A DNA stretch of 64,000 nt. It comes from Luzula sylvatica. Its lineage: Eukaryota > Streptophyta > Magnoliopsida > Poales > Juncaceae. Below, piece after piece: positions 13,501 through 25,600 of this stretch. Each line of letters opens with the position of its first letter. The first letter of the stretch is position 1. A program made the position numbers and the translations under genes. The notes beneath the pieces were generated by a model that was not told the DNA's origin, did not search any database, and was given only the letters and a program-made list of their open reading frames with translations. Where the stretch lies: the NCBI GenBank assembly GCA_946800325.1, contig OX326956.1:23534356-23598355 (forward strand), in the 5' to 3' direction.

Positions 13501-13826
13501 ATCTTTCCGTACAATTGATTTACTGTGAGGTTGATTTCCTTAAGGAAAGTTAAGTTTCGAATAGAAGGAGAGATAGTACCTAAAAGACCTTGCATAGAAA
13601 GATCTAATACAAGGACCCTATTGGGGTGCTTGCGACTACAAGTGACTCCTATCCACTCACAATAGTGAATGCTTTCATTCCACGAGTTTAATACACTCAA
13701 ACCGTTGGTTAGCCCCGCCTTGAATGCTAGAAGTGCAACCCTATCCATGTCGACTGATCGTACCATGGAAGATTGCAATAGACAGTGCAAGAAAAATAAC
13801 ACTAGTCGAACTCGGAACTTCTTCAT
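10553..13826 (-). CDS. LRR receptor-like serine/threonine kinase, LRR-XII (Xa21/EFR/At3g47570-like), two coding exons
   Basis: Exon 1 runs 13826-11105 and exon 2 10950-10553, with a 154-bp GT-AG intron inside GYVAP|EYG, the intron position usual for this subfamily; the sum is 1040 codons including the stop. I chose the ATG at 13826 because MKKFRVRLVLFFLHCLL is a good signal peptide; an in-frame ATG at 13925 would add 33 residues. Order: LRRNT (about 35-80), roughly twenty LRRs (to about 640), transmembrane helix (about 660-685), kinase (about 712-1020) with the glycine loop GYGSCG, lysine in AVKVF, IIHCDLKPSN and DFG. HCD in place of HRD makes it a non-RD kinase, the type seen in pattern-recognition receptors such as Xa21, EFR and FLS2. 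A plasma-membrane immune-receptor role is inferred; the ligand cannot be read. It is the only intact copy of three here. Confidence 0.92.
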
Positions 13827-14684
13827 GTTTGTCCAAAAAATTTGATCCACCAAAATGAACTGTAAATTAAGTTTTGAATTGTAAGATTTGATGAGAAAAA
13901 TATAATTATTCCAAATCATGAGCATAGGCTGATTTTATAACTAAATACTAACACTTAATCTATCTAATTTGTATGTATGGATTCCTCATTCTTCATATAC
14001 GGTATTTATGATAAAAATCTGCTGCTCATCGACATTGCTCACTACTCTAAAGATCCAGATTCCAAGGTTAATAGTAACATTCCAAAAGTATTGGGTGTGT
14101 TAGCTAGCGCAGTTTTGTATAGTTACAGGAAATTAATATTGTCTTGAAACTAATATGTGAATATCAAGAAGCTATGATAGCAGAAATGTACAAAAACTAT
14201 TAGCGTACGATATTTAAAAGGTGTTTGATGAAAATTATTGAATTGGATTTAGCAAGTGAATAAAATATTTTTGAATTATATATTTTTTAATGAAATTCTA
14301 TAACTATCATATTGAATTCTCAATCATATCAAAATATTCTAATTATGTCATATAAATGAATCCTACCAATAATTTACAATTAATATATTTTAAATAATAC
14401 AAACGAAAGAAAAATATTTGGTATATAATTTCAATAAATTCTTCAGTTAGCACCAACAAATATATGTAGTTCAGAATTTGTTGTTCTCATATTTACTGGC
14501 TTATTATATTTTTAAATACATTAACGCAAAAAAATAAATTATTGTGAAAAGAATACCAATATTTTATTATGATGGAAAATAATTGAATTAAAACTAAAAT
14601 ATTCTCTTACACAACTTTGAAAAAGGAAAGTCCAAAATAATAAATAGTATTGTGTAAAATAATAAATAGTATATGTGAGAGGCT

Positions 14685-14865
14685 AACCTACTTAATTAAG
14701 TATCAAAATTTTGATGCTTAATGTTTTCACCATTGAATTTGCATTGAAATTTGTGTATTTAATGATGTGCATACAATTTCATGATCACCATAAAAACACA
14801 TATCTCAATGCAAATTTAATGATAAAAAATATTAAGTACAAAATTTTTATGTGTTGTGTGTGTGT
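14685..14865. mobile_element. MITE-like foldback in the kinase upstream region
   Basis: Two arms of about 70 bp are inverted repeats: a left arm with TTTTGATGCTTAATGTTTTC and TTGCATTGAAATTTGTGT, and a right arm giving the same order on the reverse strand (CTTAATATTTTTTATC, TTGCATTGAGATATGTGT). A short GT microsatellite follows at about 14855-14875. No target duplication was resolved. Confidence 0.5.
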
Positions 14866-15848
14866 GTGTGTTGTGTGTTGCAATTAAGAATAATTTTACA
14901 ACTAGAAATTTATTTTATCCAAACTGCATTTTTCACAACGAAGCCGGATGTAAGTTCTGAAAATCAAAGAAAAGCGTTCGGATTTGATCCCAAACCAGAG
15001 ATTAACCGTTAAAACTCGAAATCACAAATAGGTCACCCAATACTAGTTATGAGGCAAAACTCAGCAAAATCTACCATTTCTAAACAATGACCGAAGAGGC
15101 CCTAATTTAAAAAAAACAGGAGAACAAAATCTACCGTACCTGATGTTTAGTATCTTTTTAGATCTGCCAATGAAACAATATTACTCCCAAAGAAGAGTAT
15201 CATGATTCATGCGGATTATATCTCTCTCTCTCCCTCTCTCTATCTGCGTGTCTGTCTCTTTCTCTGTGGAAATTTGTGTTCGTGTATGTCTCTTTCTCTT
15301 GTGGAATTTTGTCTTCTTTTTTTAGTGGAAAATTGTGTATTTCCACTTGACATACATAATTCTTATATTCTAATTAACATACATAATTACCATGATAATT
15401 TAAAAAGCACATAATAAACGATGAAACAATATTAATTTAATTTAGTAAATGAAATTAATATTAATTATTTGTTAATTATACGATACGTGTTGGTATCGTG
15501 TTAATTAAATGTGATATTTAAGATATAAGAAATTTTGTGGTAAAATGTGGGGACACATAACAACTAAATCGTTAATTTTTTTAACATATTTATAAAACCT
15601 GTTGGATTATTTTTTTCTAATTAATTTATCGGGTTCTTTAAAACCAAGTGGTAACGGATTTTTAAAATTCGGTATTAATTAATTTTGAACTATTTTTCAG
15701 AATCAGATTATTTTTCCAAATATTATTTCTGACAAGTCAGTACTTAAAATGCAAAGCAAATTTATAGACTTGTCAAGACAACTAAAATGAAAGAAGATTT
15801 GGCAATTATTAATTTGGTCTTTTACCTTGACTTGTCAAGATTGGAGAC

Positions 15849-15880
15849 TAGTCATTGGAGCTTCCAAGCTCCAATGACTA
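15849..15880. repeat. perfect 15-bp stem hairpin with a 2-nt loop
   Basis: TAGTCATTGGAGCTT is followed by CC and then its exact reverse complement. Near-identical direct repeats (ATTTGGCAATTA, TTAATTTGGTCT) lie on either side at about 15799 and 15894. Confidence 0.8.
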
Positions 15881-16349
15881 ATTAAATATTAATATTTGGC
15901 AATTACATTAATTTGGTCTCACTACTAATCGAAGAACATATAAACAAGAATTAAATTAACAGTACACAAATCCAGGCGATGCCACAACTTATGTAAGGCC
16001 GGACAGGATTGTCATTTTCGACGGTCTTTGATCAAAATAATTAGACTAATTAAATATTAATATTATTTTAATTTAATAAAATTCTTTTATAATATAAATT
16101 TATGACAAAATATATTCTAACTAATATATAACTAACAAAACAATACTCACTATATTACACAGATTAAGTAAAAAGTATATGGACCAAGACTACTTGATAT
16201 GTATTTTTTCTATAATATATAGGCAGGTGCAGATTCTAGTACGAGCCAGGAGAATGGTAGCCTGCTAGAATTTTGCCGAACAGTATATATATTTAATGAT
16301 TAAGTATATTTTATCAGTATAACAATGTAATATTTAATGTTTGTCCTTG

Positions 16350-17904
16350 AAAAAATAAGGGGGAATTTCATGTATGTCCTTCCAAAAGTTTAAAATATCA
16401 TATTTGTCCCTCTAAATATACTAATTTCAAATTTGTCCTTTCAAAACAAAAGAAATAACAAATTTGTCCTCCCAAAAATATAATGTTATCAAATTAATCC
16501 ACTTAAAACTAATATATTATCAAATTTGTTCAATCCGTTAACTTACCATCTAATTAACCATATTTGTAAATTATTAATTGTAATTAAATCACAAATCATA
16601 ACTTTCAATGACAAAAATACCCTTCTTAACATAAAAAATTCTACAGCTCATGAACCCTCCTTTTTCTTTTTGGATTCATGTCCTTTCCTCTACTCACTAG
16701 CGAGTCAAGGCCTCTTATCACCTCTAACAGTTCGCCCTCCACCTTCATGCTCTTGCCCAACAACTCACTCGTCCTCCACTTTCATGGCCTGTCGAGTAGC
16801 TTTAGTAGGAGAGTTGCCGCCCGCCTAGTCTTGTCTGAGTGTTAAAATGAAGCACTTAAACTGATTATTACTTTATAATTAACCACTAAAAGAACAACAA
16901 ATTGAAAGAAATATGAACAAAACAATGAAAAATGAGAACAATTACAATACTTACATAACCCTTGGGAATTTGTTGGCATTAAGATTCACTGGCACATTGC
17001 TCCATCGAGTGATTGTAATTGTGCAGATTGTACTCGTCGTAATAACAATAGTTACGAAACTTTGAAAATCAAACCCTCATATCACAGAAAAGATGGGTGA
17101 GAGGATAATATTTGCATATATTCGGAATTGAGTTTTATTTAGCTTTAAGTCAAACCTAATTCATCCTAATGGGCCATTGATTGAATCTGATTTATCTATA
17201 ATTAATCTTTGTTTACTTTAATTTGTCACCTATTAATCTTTATTAATTCAATTGACCGTATTATAATCTCAAATAACCTAACTTTAGCAGAATGGATTCG
17301 TAGCTGATCCTAATTCAGTCACAATGAACCAAATTCCATTTAATTTTGCTCCAATTAATTCATTTAATATATAAATTCGGAATTGATCAAATTCTGACGG
17401 TTAATTTTGCTCAAATTAATTCATTTAATTTTTCCTCTAGATAATCCATCGAGAAAGGACATTTATAATCGATCAAATTCAACCAGAAAATCATGATATC
17501 AAACAAAATCAGCAAAGAAATACGTACCTGACATGAAACGAGATGAATCCTCCTCCTATTTCGAGCTCCATCTTCGTATGGTTCTAGAGAAACAATCGGC
17601 GACTTCGTGCCATCTGCGTAGTAAGATACATAAGATACAGAGTAGATCGAAGAGATGTTGATTCAAGAGAGTGAGAGAGAAGTTTTGATCGTGATTTATC
17701 AATGAAGATGGGTCAGTGTGATGGTGAAGGGCAAATGAGTCATTTCACAAGCTTCCTGTTAAACTTAACGAGATAACCCTTATCTACTTAATTTGATATT
17801 AGTTGAGATTTAGAAGGTTAAATTTGATATTAACATTTTTAGAAGGACAAATATGATATTTTGAGTTTTTTAAGGGTCATACCTGAAATTCCCCCAAAAA
17901 ATAA
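16350..17904. mobile_element. MULE-like TIR element with 9-bp target duplication
   Basis: The element proper is 16359-17895. Its ends are inverted: GGGGGAATTTCATGTATG on the left; the right end reads GGGGGAATTTCAGGTATG on the opposite strand. Homology of the arms continues for about 150 bp (ATATCATATTTGTCC motif in both). The flanking 9 bp AAAAAATAA occurs exactly at 16350-16358 and 17896-17904. A 9-bp duplication and long TIRs fit Mutator-like elements. No transposase was seen. The interior has an exon-like piece on the minus strand near 17540-17600 ending in a possible splice donor, so host sequence capture is possible but unproven. Confidence 0.85.
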
Positions 17905-19629
17905 AATCATACCTACAAGTTTTTCATTTTGTCTTCCCAAAAATCTTCCACCCTATATAAATAAATATAAAATATAACCATATATAAGTAAATATAAAAT
18001 ATGCCGTGAACAAGAAAATATTAAAATATTATGTATATCCATACAAAAAGTATTCTTTGAAAAAAGAATCAATTATATAGAAGAGATTATTTGTTACTCA
18101 CCTATTTTCGATCGGTTTTGCGGAGTTTTGTATCCATGGGCTCTTTGAGTCCTGGATGAGTTGTCATGAGTGGCTAAACCGGCACGCTTTGGACGGAAAA
18201 CATTTACCCACATCCTTATTTTGGACCCAACTTGTGCAATTTTCTTGTGCAACATCATCATTTTTTTTTTTAACATCATGACTTTTCTATTTAACCATTG
18301 ATTATAATATGTGGCAACATTGAGACCATTGATTAATCATTGATTTTTTATAAATATTTTTTCTTTGTAGCCATTTAAGTGTCCCTTATTTTACACTATG
18401 TTTTAAGGATTTTTAGAAAATCACATCATCATATATTAATGATGTGGACTACTTTTATTAGTTAGGTTCACGTTAGACTAAATTTATTCATTGTTTATCA
18501 TTTCACATGAGTTTACATGACCAAATGTGAATACAATGGAAGATGAAAAGTTAACATATGAAATAATAATAACTTAATATATAATATTATGAACATACAA
18601 CATATAGTACTATTATTTTCATAATTTTAATTGCAAAATCCATCAAATTTATCCGTTTTGATTTTCTCTTTATTTTACAATCCATATTAGTATAATTCAT
18701 ACATACCATTTTCCATAATTTGAATTTGTAAAAATATTATGTAAAAAATGCAATGCAAAAAGTGCATTTTTACAAATAATAATTTTAATTATTTTATTTG
18801 CATAGAATTTTAAATATTGATATTTATTTTTAGAAATTACAACTATACTAATATCATATAAAACTAAGTTGATTATATTTGTGTTTTTAATCAAATAAAT
18901 TTAATCTTATTTGCTTTGAAAAATAATATATATAAAAATAGTTTATCCATCGAAAAAAATTAAATTTATTAACACTTACAAAATAGTAATGTTAGTTTTA
19001 AAAATATAAAATTAACAAAACTCATATGACTTAAAATAATTTATATTTATGTTATGCTAAACTAATTTTTTATATTAGTTATTAAATTACTTTCACTATT
19101 AATTTTGATATTATTTATAATTTTCATTGCATTTTGTATCAATAACAAATTATTAGTACTTGATAATTAATTATATGTTACTACGTATGTTGTGTGATTT
19201 ATTATTCATAATTTATAGTTCTCATTGTATTTTGAATCAATAACAAATTATTAGTACTTGATAATTAATTATATGTTACTACGTATGTTGTATGATTTAT
19301 TATTTTTTACATTTGATATTGTATGAAATATTGTGAACAACAATGATATAATATTTGTTGTTACATTTTTGTGTAAAATCATGTTATACCTCATATATTA
19401 TTATTATACAATCACATTAATATAAGTGTTATTACTTGATTAAGAAAATGAAATTTTGTGTCATCATAATGTATAATAATTGAAAAATTTATACATAATC
19501 ACTAACAAATTAGTTAGAATAATTTATACTATGAAATGATATTATCAATCTCATCATATTTATAAGTACTTTATATTGTGATAAAAACATAATTAACATC
19601 ATCTCCCCGTAGCGCGAGTATTCTCCTAG
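17905..19629 (+). mobile_element. Helitron-like element, 3' end (copy 2), start uncertain
   Basis: The 3' terminus has GTAGCGCGAG followed by TATTCTC and CTAG (19626-19629) with T after it, as at 6031, and about 600 bp of upstream homology with that copy. Parts around 18215-18620 also match about 61190-61590 (GGACCC, ATGTGGCAAC, TTTAAGTGTC motifs), suggesting a related inner or 5' portion. The 5' boundary is not defined and no helicase coding was seen. Confidence 0.55.
19120..19310. repeat. tandem duplication inside the Helitron-like sequence
   Basis: A unit of roughly 85-90 bp containing AATCAATAACAAATTATTAG, CTTGATAATTAATTATATG and ACTACGTATGTTGT occurs twice back to back. The other copy at 5565-6031 has only one, so the duplication is private to this copy. 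Confidence 0.8.
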
Positions 19630-19857
19630 TTACATTATATATTTTTAATGTACATCGCATAATCACAAGCAGATGCGGAACAGAAACAAATTATAGGGGG
19701 ACCCAAAAAGCCAAATGATTACTTGAGTAAAAATTGAAGGAAATACAGCTATATATAAACTAGAAGATTGTACACATGAGGATAGATGAACGTGCGCGTT
19801 CGTCGAAACGATTGGATATATAATAAAATTATGCAAATCTGACATAAATTACACATT

Positions 19858-20073
19858 CCGTCAGGACGGACAGGTTGGTCCGTCGAGACGGACGAATCGT
19901 AATAATGTGGAAGCCAATCTATGCGTATAGCGTCGTGACGGACTGGTTCGTCCGTCATGACGGAGTTGCATCACGACAGACTGGTTGGTTCGTCATGACG
20001 GAGCAGAATGATAACGAATATCTCAGTAAATGTGATATGTCCGTCATGACGGACCATGTTGCGTCACGACGGA
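19858..20073. repeat. inverted-repeat array i (CGTCATGACG type)
   Basis: About eight copies of a 12-14 bp inverted repeat, best matches TCCGTCATGACGGA (four exact or one-base variants) and decayed forms (CGTCGAGACGG, CGTCACGACGG), spaced about 20-50 bp apart. Each intact unit is two TGACG half-sites facing each other. Confidence 0.9.
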
Positions 20074-20499
20074 CTGTAGTCCGAATTCTGAGTTGACAAT
20101 TTTATTTGATGCTCATTAATTCTCTAAGTAATGGGGGTGATTATTATAAGATCTGTATATCTTTCTTCGCTCTCTATCATTCTGTATTGATATTATTTTG
20201 TTCTTGTGAGACAAGTAAAGAGGAGAGAAAATCATCATTAGAGAGATTTTAAGCAACCTTGTCACGGATTTTGGAAGAATCTTGTGGAACCAAAAGACGA
20301 GGCTCGAGATGGATACGAGTAGAGAGATTTCATCTGAAATTTTTCTTTGTGATCAAGCGAAAGGAAGGTGGAGGACGAACCGAAATTAATCCGGTTGTAT
20401 ACGACAAATCGGCGCTTCATCGACGGTGTCAAATCGTGCGGACGTGTGTTACCGAGGATCGGATCAGCAAGAAGAGAAACTACAAACGCGTGTCAATTC
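20074..20499 (+). repeat. LTR-like fragment, plus orientation
   Basis: Downstream of array i is a segment resembling an LTR R-U5 region. Its order GGATACGAGTAGAG ... TTTGTGATCAAGCG ... AAGGAAG weakly matches the U5 of the neighbouring minus-strand copia LTR read in the opposite direction. It ends abruptly at that LTR. A truncated LTR of a related family is the likeliest reading; no second end was found. Confidence 0.4.
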
Positions 20500-20573
20500 T
20501 GAAGGGGAATATCCCCGGCCCCGGGCCCGCGCAGCGGATATGTAGGCCCGGTCCGATTCCCCGATTCCCGAGA
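20500..20573. repeat. GC-rich 74-bp block shared by both ends of the copia element (left copy)
   Basis: It is identical to 28226-28299 (75 bp when the preceding C is counted). Very GC-rich for this window and able to fold: GGGGAAT pairs with ATTCCCC and CCGGGCC with GGCCCGG. In both places it is the U5 end of an LTR. Confidence 0.95.
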
Positions 20574-21477
20574 TCACGCCACGACTTCGAGGGTACGATG
20601 TAAATAGAAGGTTAGATCCATACCAGTTCCAAATTGATGGAACACGAAGGGTTGATCGCTGCCTCCTATTCCTCCGGTCACGTTGGTGACTTTACGCGCG
20701 TCCCACACCGTGCGTCCTTCACCGTTCGTTCCCGTTCTTCGATCCTTCGGTTCGATCACAACGGAGAGCCCCAAGTGTTGCTCCTCCACACGTATCCACC
20801 TTGAGTCGGAAGACGCCGGACACGGATACACCTGCCTAGACGATGTATCGGTGCACTTGCTTGATCTCAATCGATTCTCTATTAATCTCTCTTCGTGCCT
20901 TTTCACTCACAAAAGATCAAATCTGAATTTGCTCTTTTCTTGTGTCTTGGGCAGAATATTGCTTTGAATTACTTCTGAATTCCTTTTTGAAGATGAGAGA
21001 GAAAATCCTATTTATACCTAATAGGATAAGGATTAGCCAAAATGCATGTATATCCAATATACACCCTTTCACACAGAAAACTGTATGAACCTGTTCAGTA
21101 TTCTGTCCAGACGAAATTGATAAATTTCTCTGACAGAAAATCAACCAACACGAAAGTTGTAGATAATCTTATTATCTACTCAACCCAATTTGGCCCCCCA
21201 GGCCAATTGGAGTTCGTATGCAAAAGTTATGACTGTTTTACTAACTGTATGTCATACTGTTGTACCCTTTCGGTATTTCACAGAAACGACACTTATACTT
21301 CGTTCATATGAAATATATTTCTATATGAAGGTTGTAGATAATCTCATTATCTATCTAACCCAATTTGAACCATTCTAATTGGATTTTCCCACTGAAAGTT
21401 ATGGCCACGAATGTACGACTACATTCGTTTATCCTTGTGTACACTTTTACGGTTGATCCGAAACTGTATTTCTTTCA
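20500..21477 (-). mobile_element. Ty1/copia 3' LTR (LTR Y, 978 bp)
   Basis: On the minus strand it starts TGAAAGAAATACAG, directly after a purine tract, and ends CCCCTTCA. A TATA box (TATAAATAGG) reads on the minus strand near 21010-21020. Its U3 has an internal direct repeat (AGATAATAAGATTATCTACA and a variant at about 21325-21360). Only its last 74 bp match the repeat next to the primer-binding site at the other end of the element. Confidence 0.8.
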
Positions 21478-21488
21478 GTCTCCCACTC
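21478..21488 (-). other. polypurine tract of the copia element
   Basis: On the minus strand GAGTGGGAGAC directly precedes the TG of LTR Y, as expected for plus-strand priming in plant copia elements. Confidence 0.75.
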
Positions 21489-22641
21489 AATTTCAGATCT
21501 ACCTAAAAGGTACTCATGCATATCCAATACGCACGATTTTAGAGAATATAGCTCGCGTATCAAATACCAAGCTATGCACATCCAATGTGCCGATTTTATG
21601 ATCAAGCCCGACTTAGTACGACTCGTTGTGTGACCATGTAGGTTCGACTTAACGATGGCAGTAGGTTGTTTCCAATGCCTACAAACTCATGAGCGGGATC
21701 TAGTCACTCCATCATATCTACCCATGTTAAACGAAAAATGATTGTGATCATTGTGCCTATCTCGAATAGCGGTTACTAGTTCTCTTGTTTACGATATCCG
21801 TTAATCAAAAGGCACGGTAATAGTCATCCTTATAATTTGATTAACTATACTTATTCCCCGATTCCGAGTTGAGTTAACAAATTTCAATCGATATTAACCA
21901 TTAATATCATTGACTGTGGCCACAGTTTTCGTTAATCGACTCATCGAGCGGCGCCTAAGAGATATCTCTTCCTTTCGGAATAAACAATTCCTATCTTGGA
22001 GACTCACATTGAATTCCGTGTTTCGGACAATACCCAATGATGACCCTTTTAACTCCCTGTTACGGTGAGCGTAAGATCATATCAAAGCATTGTGTTACGC
22101 ACGTAACGCAATCAATGATCCCCTCAAGTATGAAGAATCTAAAACCCCATCCGTCGCAAGTCCATCTATAATAACTAAACCATGTCATGGTCTCGCGGCG
22201 TCGGTCATATCCAATATATGTAACCTAACATATATCTACGTTCCCGATTCGACAAACACCTTTGTCCCATGATTAGCAAAACATAATCATCTCCTCGACA
22301 AACGTACTAGTGTACGCGTTCAGTCTATTATCCAATAATAGAAATGCTTCTCTCTTAAGCAAGCTGATTCGCGACTAGGGATGTTTAGAAATGACACTTT
22401 AAGTGTGACGATTTCGCTGCACATGGTCCTCAACTATGTCGACGTCCACACAAGTTCAAATCAAGGTTCATGTAACAATCATATTACACAACCCAGCACA
22501 CAATTTTCATATAAGATAGATGCAAAAATGAAAAAATTTTAAAATTCTGAAATTGCATTACTATAAGATAAGTTTGGGGTGATACAACGTTTACTAATCT
22601 ATTAGACTAATCTCGTCCTACGAAACTATCGTTTTAGATAA
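21489..22641 (-). other. copia 3' untranslated spacer between pol stop and polypurine tract
   Basis: About 1.15 kb with no long frame on either strand. It lies between the pol stop (22642-22644) and the polypurine tract. An envelope-like ORF is absent. Confidence 0.6.
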
Positions 22642-25600
22642 CTAACTACTCTCTTCCTCCTCTAGGTATCTCAAACCTATAGCTTTCGCATGATAATCGT
22701 GCTTAGCTTGCGAGAGTGGCTTAGTAAACGGGTCCGCAACATTCCTGTCAGTTTCAATCTTCTCAATGATCACATCCTTCCTTTGCAAAATCTCACGGAT
22801 CAAGTGAAATTTTCTGAGTATGTGCTTGGAGCGGTGATGTGCCCTCGGTTCCTTGGATTGTGCTATTGCGTCCGTATTGTCGCAATACACAACTACAGGT
22901 TCCGAGATGCTCGGGACTACACCAAGCTCCGACACAAACTTCTTGATCCAAACCGCCTCCTTTGCTGCTTCGGAAGCCGCAATATACTCCGATTCAGTTG
23001 TAGAGTCTGCTATCGTGGGTTGTTCGGAACTCTTCCAAACTACCGCTCCACCATTTAGACAAAACACGTATCCGCTTTGTGATCGAAAGTCATCGACACA
23101 TGTTTGGAAACTGGCGTCGGTATATCCATTGATGACCAACCCGGATGTCTTTCCACCATAAATTAGAAATTGATCCTTAGTTCTTCGTAAGTACTTAAGG
23201 ATGTTCTTAACCGCGATCCAATGCATATCCCCTGGATTAGATTGGTAACGCGAAACGACGCTCAATGCATACGACACATCGGGGCGCGTACAAATCATGG
23301 CATACATAATTGATCCAACCGCCGAAGCGTATGGAACAATACTCATCGCATTCTTATCTTCGCTCGATGTCGGACATTGAGCTTTAGAATACGATATGCC
23401 ACTCGACATTGGAAGAAGTCCTTTCTTCGAATTTTGCATTGAAAACCGTTTCAACACTTTGTCGATGTACGTGCTTTGACTCAAGCCGAGTAACTTCTTG
23501 GATCTATCTCTATAAATCCTCACGCCTAATATATAAGCGGCCTCGCCCAAATCTTTCATAGCGAAACGAGTATTTAAATACTTCTTAACATCCGTAAGCA
23601 TCGAAATGTCGTTTCCTATGATCAAGATGTCGTCTACATATAGTACAAGAAATACTACGCGGCTCCCACTAACCTTCTTGTATACACAAGGTTCTTCTAC
23701 GTTTTCACGAAATTATATTCTCGTATAACTTCATCGAAACGTATGTTCCAACTCCGAGAAGCTTGCTTCAATCCATAAATGGATCGTTGCAACTTGCACA
23801 CTTTATTCGGACTCTTCGAATCGACAAAACCCTCGGGCTGTGTCATGTACACATCCTCTTCTAAGTTCCCGTTAAGGAATGCAGTTTTGACATCCATTTG
23901 CCAAATCTCGTAGTCATAATACGCAGAGATAGCAAGTAAGATCCGTATGGATTTAAGCATAGCTACTGGTGAAAACGTTTCTTCATAGTCGACACCATGA
24001 ATTTGTTTGAAACCTTTCGCCACAAACCGTGCTTTATAAGTGTTGACATTCCCATCCATGTCGGTCTTCTTCTTGAAAACCCACTTACATCCCACTGGTT
24101 TAACCCCGGGAGGTGGATCAATCAAGTTCCAAACTTGATTATCGTACATGGATTGAATCTCGGATTTCATGGCAGTTTGCCACTTATCGGAATCCTCGCT
24201 TTTCATAGCCTCGCGATAAGATGTCGGTTCATCATCTATGAATTCGACTTCATCGTCATTTGCCACGATAAAACCATATCGTATAGGCTCTTGACGAATC
24301 CTACCCGATCTACGAACTGCGCCTTGTGCACTTGACTCCGGATCCTCAACATTTGAGAAAATCGGATCAGCGTTCATCGGTTCAACATTCGTTTGCGGGT
24401 CTCGAATTTCTTCAAGATCTATTTCAGTCCCATTCACTCGCCTAGAGATAAAATCCTCCTCAAGGAAGACTCCTCTTCGAGCTATGAAAACTTTATTTTC
24501 GATTGGAAGATAGAAATAATATCCTTTTGTTTCCTTAGGATACCCGACAAATAAACATTTTTCAGATTTGGGTTCGAGCTTATCCGAAATCAATTTTCGA
24601 ACATATGCTTCACAACCCCAAATCTTAACAAAAGACAACTTTGGAGAATTTCCAAACCACATCTCATATGGCGTCTTATGTACCGATTTAGAAGGTATGC
24701 GGTTCAACAAGAAAGCCGCTGTCTCAATGGCAAATCCCCAAAACGATTTTGGAAGGGAAGTTTGACTCATCATAGATCGAACCATGTCTAACAAGGTCCT
24801 ATTCCTCCTCTCGGACACGCCATTCCATTGTGGCGTTCCTGCCGGAGTCCATTGTGGAACTATTCCACAATCTTTTAGATGATCTTCAAACTCATAGCTC
24901 AAATATTCGCCACCTCGATCCGATCGAATGGCTTTAATTTTCTTGCCAAGTTGATTTTCAACTTCGTTTTGAAACTCTTTGAACTTTTCAAAGGTCTCCG
25001 CTTTAGTACGCATCAAATAGATATATCCATATCTACTATGATCGTCCGTAAACGTAACAAAGTATCGATAGCCTCCTCTTGCCTCGATGCTCATCGGTCC
25101 ACACACATCGGAATGTATGAGTTCCAATAGATCGTTGGACCGCTCTCCGACCTTGGAGAACGGCGCCTTAGTCATCTTGCCAAGTAAACAAGATTCGCAA
25201 TTCCCAAATGAATCCAATTCAAATGAGTCTAGCATTCCATCTTTATGGAGTCTAGCAATGCGTTTCTCATTCACATGACCGAGACGACAATGCCAAAAGA
25301 AAGTCCGATTATCAACTTTAGATTTAATCCTTTTTGCATTAACGTTATATATAGACTTATTATTACCGTGATCGAAATCCAACACATAAATACCATTTTC
25401 TAACAGAACATTTCCATAGATAATAGAATCCTTACATATCGAAAACTCATTATTCCTAATAACGAATTCATAGCCATCATTGGCCAGTTTGGACACACTT
25501 ATTATGTTCTTACATAATGTCGGTACATAATAACAATTATTTAGTACTAAAATAAGTCCACTAGGTAAAGTCAAATTAACTACTCCTACGGCAAACGCAG

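Larger units (their letters stand above)
13827..16349. other. 5' region of the intact receptor kinase, with a 1-kb insertion
   Basis: 13930-14097 and 15125-15260 align with contiguous upstream DNA of the truncated copy (8120-8390), so about 14098-15125 is extra DNA inserted between them. The minus-strand sequence near 15142 (CATCAG|GTACGG) matches the possible leader splice donor in the truncated copy, so the insertion would lie in a 5' leader intron; this is inference. A CT-rich tract lies at 15221-15262. 15400-16349 is AT-rich with no gene seen. Confidence 0.5.

Noticed and set aside
6540..13925. The 8.0-6.6 kb LRR part and the 13.8-10.5 kb gene as one gene
   Set aside because: The second has its own signal peptide and complete LRR-kinase; the first is a separate truncated duplicate.
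16526..16828. Open frame in the left part of the 16.4-17.9 kb TIR element
   Set aside because: Composition is Ser/Pro/Leu-rich without a recognisable domain, and it begins in the terminal-repeat region; not enough to call a gene.
20259..20603. Plus-strand open frame across the LTR junction as a gene
   Set aside because: It spans the boundary of two LTR segments and part of it repeats at 28.2 kb in LTR DNA.
23600..23720. Programmed frameshift in the copia polyprotein
   Set aside because: The shift lies inside the RT domain, not at a gag-pol border, and in a homopolymer; a mutation or sequencing error is simpler.
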